DNA from: Chryseobacterium phosphatilyticum
Lineage (GTDB): Bacteria > Bacteroidota > Bacteroidia > Flavobacteriales > Weeksellaceae
Length of the DNA stretch: 64,000 nt
Reading direction: 5' to 3'
Assembly: GCF_002899825.2 (NCBI RefSeq)
Contig: NZ_PPED02000001.1
Coordinates: 1,364,001-1,428,000, forward strand
Part shown: positions 9,308-18,284 of the stretch, piece by piece
How positions within the stretch are numbered: position 1 is the stretch's first letter
How the letters are laid out: every line of letters starts with the position of its first letter
Program-made: the position numbers and the translations under genes
The notes under the pieces: model-generated
Database searches by the model: none
The model's input: only the letters and a program-made list of their open reading frames with translations
Told to the model about the DNA's origin: nothing

Positions 9308-10557
9308 TGAAAAGAAGATTAATGATGGTGGAAAGGATCATGTATGTAGATTCTAAAACCCCCGTCAACTGTATATTTACCGCCAAAATCTCCGGACAAC
9401 TTTCGGAGGAGAATTTCAGACTGGCATTAGATAAAATTCAGCAAAAACATGCTTTGCTTCGGGTTTCGATTGATGAAAAAACCGAGCAATATCCTTTTTT
9501 TACAGAAGAAAAAAACATCACCCCCATTCCCCTTCGGATCGTTCAGCGACAAACGGAGAAAGACTGGTTGTATGAATCTGAAACAGAATGGTTTAAATTG
9601 TTTAATGAAGATAAAAAACCACTGGCCCGTCTGGTATGGGTAAAAGGAAAAGAAGCTTCTGAAATCCTCTGGGTCATGCCGCATTGTATTTCAGACGGAA
9701 CAACCGGTGTTACTCTGATGCGGGAACTCCTTCAGCTATTGGATAATCCTTCTGCTGAGCTCCTTCCTTATGAGCCTTTTGAATCGGTCAATGATTTTCT
9801 GCCTTCGAATTTTAATGCAACCACAAAGAAATTCAAAGCCCGTGTCTATCTGATGTTTGCCGGATTTTTCTTTATGTTGCAAGCAAAAAGTAAAAAAAGA
9901 AACCTCGGAAAAAACTACGCCCTTCACCGCAAGCTGGATCCTCAAACTACAACACAGATTACCGAAAAATGCAAAGCCAACGGTATTTCTGTGCACGCCT
10001 TGTTGTGTGCTGCCTTTATGCAGGCCTTCCGTGAGGTGCAGGGTGAAAAAGCCAAAGGAAAAGTAATCAGCCCGGTAGATGTGCGCCACTTTATCCCCGA
10101 GATCAAGCAGGATCATTTGTTTGCCTTTGCCCCTACCGTGGAATTGTCCATTAAAAAAGGAAATCACAGTGTACTGGACAATGCGAAAGAAATTAAGAAA
10201 GATCTTTTTGAAAAGATCAATAAAATGGAAGCCCGTGAGCTTCTGTGGATGGGTGAACAAATGCACCCGATCGTAGAGCGCATGATTTCCCTGTTGAAAT
10301 CAAGTAATGGCGGACATGATGTGACGCTATCGAATATGGGTAAAATTGATATTCCAAGCGACTATCAGCACTTTAAACTTGAAACGATCATGAGTCCTAC
10401 CGTCGCTTTCCCATGGCTGAATTCCAATACGTTGGTGACCAGCACTTACAACCGACAAATGGATTTCACCTTTATGTCCAATGAACACTTCCTTCCGAAA
10501 GAGGAAGCCATGAAAATAAAAGATAAAGCCCTTGAGCTATTGATCACCTCTGTATGA
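9304..10557 (+). CDS. Second condensation-fold acyltransferase, variant PHxxxDG motif
   Basis: A 417-residue paralogue of the preceding gene, with the same opening (KRRLMMVERIM against RRRLLFGERML), the same QQKHALLR segment and the same ELLQLLDNPSAE-like stretch after the active site. The motif reads PHCISDG: the first histidine of HHxxxDG is proline (residue 126), while the catalytic second histidine (His127) and Asp131 remain. Since the second histidine is the base in this family, activity is still plausible. The start overlaps the upstream stop as ATGA. The tandem pair probably arose by duplication and may acylate two different positions, or act as a catalytic and a structural partner. 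Confidence 0.82.
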   Translation: MMKRRLMMVERIMYVDSKTPVNCIFTAKISGQLSEENFRLALDKIQQKHALLRVSIDEKTEQYPFFTEEKNITPIPLRIVQRQTEKDWLYESETEWFKLFNEDKKPLARLVWVKGKEASEILWVMPHCISDGTTGVTLMRELLQLLDNPSAELLPYEPFESVNDFLPSNFNATTKKFKARVYLMFAGFFFMLQAKSKKRNLGKNYALHRKLDPQTTTQITEKCKANGISVHALLCAAFMQAFREVQGEKAKGKVISPVDVRHFIPEIKQDHLFAFAPTVELSIKKGNHSVLDNAKEIKKDLFEKINKMEARELLWMGEQMHPIVERMISLLKSSNGGHDVTLSNMGKIDIPSDYQHFKLETIMSPTVAFPWLNSNTLVTSTYNRQMDFTFMSNEHFLPKEEAMKIKDKALELLITSV

Positions 10558-11105
10558 AATTGAAATTTAAGCCGAAGCCGCCCAAAAAACTCAAGAAAAC
10601 CACCCTCAAACGCTTTTTATTAAAGCGGATGATCTACTATGTCCTCCCGAATGTATTCTTCAACTTTATTATTGCGTATGCCAGCTTTAAAGAGCTAGGC
10701 TACACCCATTTCTTCTCGGGAGAACAAAACCTCGCCCGTCTTACTTTACCGATGGCCATCTTCCTTCCCGTTGTCCTTACCATTGACATTATCAAAAGAG
10801 TCACAGACGCTGCCGGACAAGGCGCCATCGAGTTCACCGTAGACGAGCAGCTGAATATTAAAAAATTAATGACCAAACTGAGTATTTTACACGGTTTGGT
10901 TACCGGTTCGCTGGTCCTGTCTTTGCTGTTTCTGGGACAGTTTAATCTATCAAAGGATTATAAGCTGGATGGTGCAGCAATGGCTGTAGTGGTGGGTGTG
11001 CTGGCAGGGATTCTGTCTGTGGTGTTTGTGTATTTGCCGGTGTGGAGGTTGAGGAGGTGGATGTGTAGACGAGTACAGCCTGTGATTGTCGACTTAAATC
11101 AATAG
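10554..11105 (+). CDS. Small multi-pass membrane protein of the glycolipid operon
   Basis: A 183-residue protein of unrecognised family. The first about 25 residues are strongly basic (many Lys/Arg with KPKPPKK). About four hydrophobic segments follow, near residues 30-48, 65-82, 115-130 and 142-162, and the tail is basic. The charge pattern puts both ends in the cytoplasm. The ATGA overlap with the acyltransferase makes it the last gene of the operon. It could anchor the soluble enzymes to the inner membrane or help move the product, but no motif shows which. Base composition drifts GT-rich in the last 150 bases. Confidence 0.75.
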   Translation: MKLKFKPKPPKKLKKTTLKRFLLKRMIYYVLPNVFFNFIIAYASFKELGYTHFFSGEQNLARLTLPMAIFLPVVLTIDIIKRVTDAAGQGAIEFTVDEQLNIKKLMTKLSILHGLVTGSLVLSLLFLGQFNLSKDYKLDGAAMAVVVGVLAGILSVVFVYLPVWRLRRWMCRRVQPVIVDLNQ

Positions 11106-11125
11106 TTAATTTTAATATAAATTCA

Positions 11126-11156
11126 TATCTTTGATAATATCATATGATACTATCAA
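11126..11156 (+). promoter_or_regulatory. Promoter -7 box overlapped by a 26-bp palindrome before the Fic gene
   Basis: TATCTTTG at 11126-11133 matches the Bacteroidota -7 consensus TAnnTTTG. Overlapping its last bases, 11131-11156 forms a near-perfect palindrome: half-sites TTGATA-N-TATCAT and ATGATA-N-TATCAA, with a single mismatched pair. It ends 4 bases before the Fic ATG at 11161. A dimeric repressor bound here would block promoter opening. The Fic protein has a winged-helix-like C-terminal end, so autorepression is the simplest guess. Confidence 0.75.
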
Positions 11157-11160
11157 GGAT

Positions 11161-12120
11161 ATGAAACCTCCATATACTATTACAGATACCATTTTATTTT
11201 TAGTGGCTTCTATTTCTGAAAAAATAGGAGAAATAAATGCTTCACATCTGTATAAACCCGCCACTGAATTAAGGAAAAAGAACAGAATCAAAACCATCCA
11301 GTCTTCATTGGAGATTGAAGGGAATACTCTTACTGAAGAACAGATCACCGCATTACTGGAAAATAAAAGAGTCATTGCTCCCCAAAAAGATATTCTTGAA
11401 GTACAGAATGCGATACAGGTATATGAAGAAATCAATCAGCTGAATCCTTATCACTTAAAAGACTTAGAAAAAGCGCATTCCATTCTGATGAAAGGATTGG
11501 TTGATCATGCTGGTAAATTAAGAACCACTAATGTGGGTATCATTAAAGGTTCAAAAGTAGAACATATAGCGCCAGGGGGTACCATGGTAAAAGGATTGAT
11601 GAAAGACCTCTTCGCTTATCTGAAAAAAAACAAAGACCTGATTTTAATTAAAAGCTGCGTCTTCCACTATGAATTTGAATTTATACATCCTTTTACAGAC
11701 GGTAACGGAAGAATGGGCAGACTCTGGCAGACTTTGATTCTGATGCAGCAATATCCTGTATTTGAATATCTGCCAATAGAGTCCCTCATCAAGCAAAAAC
11801 AAATTGAATATTATCATACATTATCAGAATCTGATAAAAAAGGAAATTCTACGCCTTTTATAGAATTTATGCTCGGTATTATTCTGGAATCTTTACAAGA
11901 ACTTTTGCAATCTCAAAATAAGACATTATATACGGAAGACAGGATTCTCTTATTTAAAGAGAAAGTAAAACAAAATAAGTTCGGCAGGAAAGACTATATG
12001 CAGAACTTCAGGAATATCTCTGCCCCTACAGCAAGCAGAGACCTGAAATGGGCTGTTGAGCAGGAAATTTTAAATAAGTCCGGAGCGCAAAGGTTGACGG
12101 AATATTGGTTTAAAGAATAA
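11161..12120 (+). CDS. Fic family protein (AMPylase-type) with N-terminal inhibitory motif and C-terminal winged-helix-like domain
   Basis: A 319-residue Fic-domain protein if started at ATG 11161; an upstream TTG at 11131 lies inside the palindrome and is unlikely. The active site HPFTDGNGRMGR begins at His176, matching HPFx[D/E]GNGRxxR. Enzymes with this motif transfer AMP from ATP to a protein hydroxyl. An N-terminal SxxxEGN motif (Ser49 to Asn55) matches the inhibitory helix of class II Fic proteins, which fills the ATP site and holds the enzyme in check, so no separate antitoxin is needed. The last about 60 residues (RKDYM, then SAPTASRDLKWAVE) look like a winged-helix DNA-binding domain. 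It sits between the glycolipid operon and a restriction island. Confidence 0.9.
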   Translation: MKPPYTITDTILFLVASISEKIGEINASHLYKPATELRKKNRIKTIQSSLEIEGNTLTEEQITALLENKRVIAPQKDILEVQNAIQVYEEINQLNPYHLKDLEKAHSILMKGLVDHAGKLRTTNVGIIKGSKVEHIAPGGTMVKGLMKDLFAYLKKNKDLILIKSCVFHYEFEFIHPFTDGNGRMGRLWQTLILMQQYPVFEYLPIESLIKQKQIEYYHTLSESDKKGNSTPFIEFMLGIILESLQELLQSQNKTLYTEDRILLFKEKVKQNKFGRKDYMQNFRNISAPTASRDLKWAVEQEILNKSGAQRLTEYWFKE

Positions 12121-12253
12121 TGAAGTAGAATGAATTTAGACACTTAATAAATCCTCCAAACTCTTAAATATTGATAATAAAATAATTGAAATTTTAACAC
12201 TAGAAAAATAGAAATTACTTGTCTTATTTCTTCGTTTGAGGAGCTCGGAATCT

Positions 12254-12261
12254 TATCTTTG
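12254..12261 (+). promoter_or_regulatory. -7 box of the hsdRMS promoter
   Basis: TATCTTTG is a perfect TAnnTTTG match 32 bases before the hsdR ATG. A TTTG at 12235-12238 may serve as the -33 element, but the spacing of 15 bases is shorter than usual. No inverted repeat that would mark an operator was seen nearby. Confidence 0.5.
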
Positions 12262-12293
12262 CCGAACTAAAGCAATAACAGAGAAAATTCCTA

Positions 12294-15200
12294 ATGGCAT
12301 TTAACGAAGATTCAAGAGTAAAAATACCTGCAATACTACATCTTTGTAGACTTGGTTATCAATATATTCCTAGAAATAAACAGAATAGGCTTGAGGAAAA
12401 TAATATTTTTCCAGATATATTTAAAGAAAGCATTAGTAAGATTAATGGGTCACTTTCAGAGCATGAAGTTCAGAAAATTTTAGATGAAACAATTCTGAAA
12501 TTGAAATATGATGACTTTGGAAAGGGTTTTTATAAGTCTCTAGTAAACACTTCAGGCACCAAACTAATTGATTTCGAAAATTTTAACAATAACTTTTTTC
12601 ATGTTACTACAGAATTAGTATACAAAAATGGAGATGAAGAATTTCGCCCTGACATTACAGTTCTTGTCAATGGACTCCCTTTGATATTTATTGAAGTAAA
12701 AAAACCTAATAATAAGGAAGGTATTTTAGCTGAAAGAAAAAGAATAAATAAGCGATTTTCTTTAAAAGCATTTAATGCATTCACGAATATTACACAGCTC
12801 ATGATATTTTCCAATAACATGGAATATGAAGATGGCGTAATAGAACCAATTATGGGAGCTTATTATGGAACGCCATCCCAAGAGGATGTTTATTTTAATT
12901 ATTTCCGTGAAGAAGAAAATTTAGATTTAACAAGATTATTACTTCCCGAAAATCAGGATTTAGAGAACCTGATTCTTAAAGATAATAATATCGTTGCAAT
13001 TAAACATACGGACGAGTTTATTACAAATAAGGATTATAATAAACCTACCAATAGAATTTTAACTTCATTACTTTCTAAAGACCGACTTGCATTTATTCTT
13101 CGGTATGCCATTGCATACGTTAAGGAAGAAAAGCCAGATGGTTCTAAAGAAATTCAAAAACATATTATGCGTTATCCACAAATTTTTGCAACAAAAGCCA
13201 TTGCAAAAAAGTTGGATGAAGGTATCAAAAAAGGTATTATTTGGCATACACAAGGTTCTGGAAAAACAGCTTTAGCTTTTTACAATGTTAAGTTTCTGAC
13301 GGATTATTACCAGAAAAAAAATACGATTCCAAAGTTCTATTTTATCGTAGATCGTTTGGATCTTGCGATTCAAGCTAATAACGAATTTTCAAAAAGAGGC
13401 TTATTTTCGAAAATGATTGCTTCGCGTGCAGATTTTGTTGCTGATATGAAGAAAGTAGCCGCATTGCAAAATAATTCAGGAGAATTAGAAATTACAATAG
13501 TTAATATTCAGAAATTTACAGAAGACAGTACCGCTATTGAAAAAATTGATTACGATCTCAATATTCAACGTGTGTTCTTCATTGATGAAGCTCATAGAAG
13601 TTACAATCCTAAAGGAAGTTATTTATTAAATTTATTGAAGTCAGATCAAGATGCAGTAAAGATTGCACTTACGGGAACTCCGCTTTTAAGAGAAGTTGCA
13701 AAACAATACGATTCTAAATTAATTTTTGGAGATTACATCCATAAATATTATTACAATTCTTCAATAGCAGATGGATATACTTTGCGATTAATTCGTGAAG
13801 CTATTGCTACTAAATATAGCATGCAAATGAAGGATATTATAGAGCAAATCAAAGTTTTGAGAGGCGATATTTCAAAAAGTGAAATTTTTGCGCATCCAAA
13901 GTTCGTTGAACCTATGTTAGAATATATTTTAGAAGACTTATATTCATTTAGGGAATATTGGCAAGATGATACTTTAGGAGGCATGGTAGTTTGTGATAGT
14001 GCCGATCAAGCAAGAGAATTATTTCATTTTTTTGAAAATAAATTCGGAAAACAAGAAACTGAGTCTGAAAAATTAGTCGCTGAGCCAAGAGCTTCTTATA
14101 AAATTACCAATCGACAAAATTTAACAGCTTCTTTAATCTTACATGATGAAAATGATAAATCAATACGAAAAGATTTAATTTCTGCTTATAAATTAGGAAA
14201 AATTGACATACTCTTTGTATACAATATGCTTTTAACAGGTTTTGATTCCAAACGATTGAAGAAGCTGTATCTCGCACGTGTTGTTAAAAATCATAATCTT
14301 TTGCAAACACTTACTCGTGTAAATCGTCCATATAAAAAGTATAGGTTTGGGCATGTTGTAGATTTTGCAGACATCACCAAAGAATTCAAAGAAACCAACC
14401 AGAATTATTTTGAAGAACTGCAACAAGAACTTGGTGATGATGTGCAGTCATATAGTGACTTATTTAAAACACGTGAAGAAATTGAAGCAGACATAATAAA
14501 TATTAAAGAAAAACTATTCCATTTTGATATCAATAATGCTGAAAATTTCAGATTGCAAACGGATGAAATTAAGGATAGAACGCAGCTTATTGAATTAATC
14601 AAAGTACTTAATGATGCAAGAGAGCTAAAGAATATCATTCGCTTCCAAGATGAAGCAGATTTATTAAAAGCTCTAGATTTTTATAAACTGAATCAATTAT
14701 TGAAAGTGGCTCAAAGTAGATTGGACATGCTCAATTTAGTTGAAGATATTAATTCGGATTCGGATACCTCTAATATTTTAAATTTAGCGTTGGAAGATAT
14801 TTTCTTCCAGTTTGAGAAAATTTCTGAAGAAGAAATGATTTTGGCTGATAGATTAAAAGATCAATTAAGAAAAACAAGAGAAGAATTACAACGAAATTTT
14901 GATCAGGCTTCTCCCGAATTTGTTTCTCTGAGAGAAGAGCTCGAGCGTATTTTTAAAAATAAAAATTTAGATGAAGTCTCGCAGGAAGATATGAGGGAAA
15001 ACATTGCTATTTTATCTAGGATTTATGATGAAGTTAAAGAACTTAACCGAAAGAACAATAATTTGAAAGATAAATATGAAGGAGATGAAAAATATGTGAG
15101 AATGCATAAACGATTATTAGAAAATAAGGCTATATCTGCTAAAGAAATACAAATTTATAATGCACTTATGGAAACAAGAAGTGTTGTAGATGGCATTTTC

Positions 15201-15371
15201 TTAAAAAATATCAACTTAATGCAAAATGATGAGTATTTTAAAGAAGAAGTTTTAAGTATTGTTATTCAACAATTTATAGATGAACAAAAACTAAAACTAG
15301 ATTTTGATACCACAGAAAAAATTAATCACTTAATTGTAAACGAGTATCTTTACCAGTTTAATTACCAATAA
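12294..15371 (+). CDS. hsdR: Type I restriction enzyme, R subunit
   Basis: A 1025-residue HsdR, the motor and nuclease subunit of a type I restriction complex. The N-terminal nuclease has Asp120 in RPDIT and the pair Glu134-x-Lys136 in IEVKKP, the D...ExK catalytic core. The SF2 translocase follows, with Walker A GSGKT at 321-325, DEAH at 431-434 and the motif III TGTP soon after. The C-terminal third is helical and charged, as in subunits that dock on the methylase. It pumps DNA using ATP and cuts at a distance from an unmethylated target. The gene is clearly AT-richer than the PKS operon, consistent with horizontal transfer. It lies 5 bases before hsdM. Confidence 0.95.
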   Translation: MAFNEDSRVKIPAILHLCRLGYQYIPRNKQNRLEENNIFPDIFKESISKINGSLSEHEVQKILDETILKLKYDDFGKGFYKSLVNTSGTKLIDFENFNNNFFHVTTELVYKNGDEEFRPDITVLVNGLPLIFIEVKKPNNKEGILAERKRINKRFSLKAFNAFTNITQLMIFSNNMEYEDGVIEPIMGAYYGTPSQEDVYFNYFREEENLDLTRLLLPENQDLENLILKDNNIVAIKHTDEFITNKDYNKPTNRILTSLLSKDRLAFILRYAIAYVKEEKPDGSKEIQKHIMRYPQIFATKAIAKKLDEGIKKGIIWHTQGSGKTALAFYNVKFLTDYYQKKNTIPKFYFIVDRLDLAIQANNEFSKRGLFSKMIASRADFVADMKKVAALQNNSGELEITIVNIQKFTEDSTAIEKIDYDLNIQRVFFIDEAHRSYNPKGSYLLNLLKSDQDAVKIALTGTPLLREVAKQYDSKLIFGDYIHKYYYNSSIADGYTLRLIREAIATKYSMQMKDIIEQIKVLRGDISKSEIFAHPKFVEPMLEYILEDLYSFREYWQDDTLGGMVVCDSADQARELFHFFENKFGKQETESEKLVAEPRASYKITNRQNLTASLILHDENDKSIRKDLISAYKLGKIDILFVYNMLLTGFDSKRLKKLYLARVVKNHNLLQTLTRVNRPYKKYRFGHVVDFADITKEFKETNQNYFEELQQELGDDVQSYSDLFKTREEIEADIINIKEKLFHFDINNAENFRLQTDEIKDRTQLIELIKVLNDARELKNIIRFQDEADLLKALDFYKLNQLLKVAQSRLDMLNLVEDINSDSDTSNILNLALEDIFFQFEKISEEEMILADRLKDQLRKTREELQRNFDQASPEFVSLREELERIFKNKNLDEVSQEDMRENIAILSRIYDEVKELNRKNNNLKDKYEGDEKYVRMHKRLLENKAISAKEIQIYNALMETRSVVDGIFLKNINLMQNDEYFKEEVLSIVIQQFIDEQKLKLDFDTTEKINHLIVNEYLYQFNYQ

Positions 15372-15376
15372 AAGAA

Positions 15377-16993
15377 ATGACAGAGCAAGAATTTGTGACT
15401 AAAACCAAATCACTGATTGACGGACTAAAGAGTGTTTGTGCAAATTATGGTTTAGGAAATGATGCAAGCGAATTTAATATTATTACTCAAGTATTTTTAT
15501 ATAAATATTTGAACGATAAATTTATATATGAAGCAAAGAAAGCTGATCCCAAATTAGCTAAGGCTGAAAACTTTCAGAAAGCATATGAAACTTTATCTGA
15601 ATCTGAACAGAAATTCTTGCTGGGAAGGATTGGGACAAAAGCTGCTAAAATGAAGCCTGAACAAATGATCTCTTATATCTATAATAAAAATGGAGCAGAA
15701 AATTTTGCAGCAATTCATTTTGATGGAACTTTGCGAAGCTTAAATGCAGATAACGAGCATTTATACGCTGTAAAATCTGAAGGAGGGGGAAAAGAAAAAA
15801 TGTTTGACGATTTGAGTCAATATATCCGTGATGTTTCGCAAAGAGATACATTTTGTAAAGCTTTACTTAACAAAATTGTAGATGTAAGTTTTGAGAAGAT
15901 GTTTTCTGAGAAATACGACTTTTTCTCTACTATTTTCGAATACTTAATCAAAGATTATAACTCAGATTCTGGAGGAAAATATGCAGAATATTATACTCCA
16001 CATGCAGTTGCAAGAATTATGGCTGCAATTTTAGTTACTGAAAAAGATAATGGTGTAAAAGTATATGATCCCAGTGCAGGATCAGGAACACTTCTTATGA
16101 ATATAGCACATGCTATTGGAGAAAAAAACTGTAGCATTTATTCTGAGGATGTCTCTCAGAAATCAGCAAACATGTTGAGATTAAATCTTATCATTAACAA
16201 CCTTTCGCATTCTATTCCGAATATTATAAAAGGAAATACTATTTTAAGTTCTTCTTATTTGACAGAAAAGTTTGACTATATAGTCTCAAATCCACCTTTT
16301 AAATTGGATTTCTCGGATTATCAGACAAAATTATTATCAGATACTTATAAAACCCGTTTTTTTGCTGGAGTTCCAAAAATACCTGCAAAAGACAAAGATA
16401 AAATGGCGATTTATCTACTGTTTATACAACACATCATGTATAGTCTTTCCGACAAAGGGAAAGCAGCAATTGTAGTTCCAACAGGTTTTATCACAGCACA
16501 AAGCGGTATTGAAAAGAAAATTCGTGAAGCTTTAATTGAACGTGGTTGGTTACGTGGTGTAGTAAGTATGCCTAGTAATATTTTTGCAAGTACTGGAACC
16601 AATGTTTCTATTCTATTTTTTGATAAAAGTGCAGATAATGAGCACATAGTTTTGGTGGACGCTTCAAAACTAGGCGAAATTGTGAAAGAAGGTAAAAACC
16701 AACGCACTGTTTTAACCAAGAAAGAAGAACAAAAGATAATCTCTGCTATGAATGATAAAATGGCTATAGAAGATTTTTCTATTGTTGTAAAAACTGAAGA
16801 AATAAAAGCTAAAAACTATTCTTTCTCGGCGGGACAATATTTTGAAGTAAAAATTGAATATATAGATATTAGCCCAAAAGAATTTGCTGAAAAAATGAAT
16901 GGCTTTGAAAACCGATTGACCTCATTATTTAGGCAAGGAAATGAATTAGATGTCGAAATTCAGAATCAGTTAAAAAAATTGAAATATGAGTAA
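15377..16993 (+). CDS. hsdM: Type I restriction-modification DNA methyltransferase, M subunit
   Basis: A 538-residue N6-adenine methyltransferase of the HsdM family. The helical N-terminal domain (MTEQEFVTKTKSLID, about 1-160) is followed by the Rossmann-type catalytic domain with the SAM-binding motif DPSAGSG at Asp231 and the catalytic NPPF at Asn305. It methylates adenine in the target chosen by HsdS, which protects host DNA. The stop overlaps the hsdS start by 8 bases, as expected for subunits made in fixed ratio. The coding frame is intact and of usual length. Confidence 0.95.
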   Translation: MTEQEFVTKTKSLIDGLKSVCANYGLGNDASEFNIITQVFLYKYLNDKFIYEAKKADPKLAKAENFQKAYETLSESEQKFLLGRIGTKAAKMKPEQMISYIYNKNGAENFAAIHFDGTLRSLNADNEHLYAVKSEGGGKEKMFDDLSQYIRDVSQRDTFCKALLNKIVDVSFEKMFSEKYDFFSTIFEYLIKDYNSDSGGKYAEYYTPHAVARIMAAILVTEKDNGVKVYDPSAGSGTLLMNIAHAIGEKNCSIYSEDVSQKSANMLRLNLIINNLSHSIPNIIKGNTILSSSYLTEKFDYIVSNPPFKLDFSDYQTKLLSDTYKTRFFAGVPKIPAKDKDKMAIYLLFIQHIMYSLSDKGKAAIVVPTGFITAQSGIEKKIREALIERGWLRGVVSMPSNIFASTGTNVSILFFDKSADNEHIVLVDASKLGEIVKEGKNQRTVLTKKEEQKIISAMNDKMAIEDFSIVVKTEEIKAKNYSFSAGQYFEVKIEYIDISPKEFAEKMNGFENRLTSLFRQGNELDVEIQNQLKKLKYE

Positions 16994-18230
16994 TTGGAAA
17001 CAGATTTCTATTGGTGAATTCATTGATTTTAATCCTCATGAATCTATAAAAAAAGGTTTAATTGCAAGGAAAATCGGAATGGATAAACTAGGTATATTTC
17101 AAAGAAAAATTAATGGATCTGAAAATCTAGAATATTCTGCTGGACCAAAATTCCGTAACAAAGATACATTAGTCGCTAAAATTACACCCTGTCTTGAAAA
17201 TGGAAAAACAGCGTATGTTGACAATTTAAATGAAGATGAAGTTGCATTCGGCTCTTCTGAGTTTATTGTACTAAGAGAAAATGAAAACTCTGATTCTAAA
17301 TTCATTTATTATTTAGCAAGAAGTCCTTTATTTAGAGAACGTGCTATTAGCTGTATGGAAGGCACATCTGGAAGAAAAAGAGTAAATGAAGGTGCTTTAA
17401 AAAGACAAGAGATATTAGTACCCACAACAAAAATAGAACAACAAAAAATTGCCTCTGTTTTATCTACATTAGACGATAAAATAGAACTCAATAATAGCAT
17501 TAATACTGAACTTGAACAAATGGCCAAAACATTATATGATTATTGGTTTGTACAGTTTGATTTTCCTAATGAAGATGGTAAGCCTTATAAATCTTCAGGC
17601 GGAAAAATGATATATAATAAAACATTGAAGAGAGAAATTCCCCAAGGTTGGGAAGTAAAGAGATTAGAGGAGATCGAAAATAATATCATTACTGGGAAGA
17701 CGCCATCCACTTTAGTTAAAGATAATTTTGGGGGTGATATTCCATTCGTAACAATCGACGATATTAGAAAGCAACTTTTCATAATTAATAGTGATAGAAA
17801 ATTATCCGAAAAAGGAGCTGGAACTCAACAAAGTAAATTTTTGGAGATTGGTGATATTTGTGTTTCGTGTATTGGCACTGTCGGAGTTATTGGAATTGTA
17901 GGCAAAAAATGTCAAACTAACCAACAAATAAATACTATTTCAAAAGTTAAAGATTATAACAGATATTTTTTACTTAATGCATTAAAAAAATATTTTGAAT
18001 TTAATGTTGCTGCAAAACAAGGGGCTGTTTTATCTAATATGAATAAGGGCGAATTTTCGGATATTCCAATTTTAGATTGTCCAAAAGAAATTAAGACTAA
18101 ATTTTTAAAAATTGTTATGCCATTTTATGACAAATTAAACCTTAATCTACAACAAAACCAAGAACTGGCTTCTCTCCGAGATTGGCTATTACCTATGCTA
18201 ATGAATGGACAAGTAAAAGTAGAAAACTAA
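16986..18230 (+). CDS. hsdS: Type I restriction-modification specificity subunit
   Basis: A 414-residue HsdS with the usual two target-recognition domains. TRD1 covers about 1-150 and ends in a conserved helix (IEQQKIASVLSTLDDKIE). TRD2 covers about 215-370 (PQGWEVKRLEEIE) and ends in a second helix (LNLQQNQELASLRDWLLP). The two parallel helices set the spacing between the half-sites. The sequence recognised cannot be read from the protein. HsdS is the part of such systems that changes fastest between strains; no inverted duplicate of a TRD was found near it, so there is no sign of an inversion-type shufflon here. Confidence 0.93.
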   Translation: MSNWKQISIGEFIDFNPHESIKKGLIARKIGMDKLGIFQRKINGSENLEYSAGPKFRNKDTLVAKITPCLENGKTAYVDNLNEDEVAFGSSEFIVLRENENSDSKFIYYLARSPLFRERAISCMEGTSGRKRVNEGALKRQEILVPTTKIEQQKIASVLSTLDDKIELNNSINTELEQMAKTLYDYWFVQFDFPNEDGKPYKSSGGKMIYNKTLKREIPQGWEVKRLEEIENNIITGKTPSTLVKDNFGGDIPFVTIDDIRKQLFIINSDRKLSEKGAGTQQSKFLEIGDICVSCIGTVGVIGIVGKKCQTNQQINTISKVKDYNRYFLLNALKKYFEFNVAAKQGAVLSNMNKGEFSDIPILDCPKEIKTKFLKIVMPFYDKLNLNLQQNQELASLRDWLLPMLMNGQVKVEN

Positions 18231-18237
18231 AAATACA

Positions 18238-18265
18238 AAAAGCTCAACGAAAATGTTGAGCTTTT
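18238..18265 (+). terminator. Bidirectional terminator between hsdS and the XRE gene
   Basis: A perfect 11-bp stem (AAAAGCTCAAC / GTTGAGCTTTT) with a 6-base loop. The A-run on one side and the T-run on the other let it end transcription from both convergent genes. Confidence 0.85.
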
Positions 18266-18284
18266 CAATTTATAATGTCTTAAA

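Noticed and set aside
9736..10266. 176-residue minus-strand frame inside the second acyltransferase
   Set aside because: Antisense shadow of a conserved coding gene, with Phe/Lys-rich composition typical of reversed frames.
16986..18230. hsdS inversion shufflon
   Set aside because: No second TRD copy or inverted repeat was found in the flanks.
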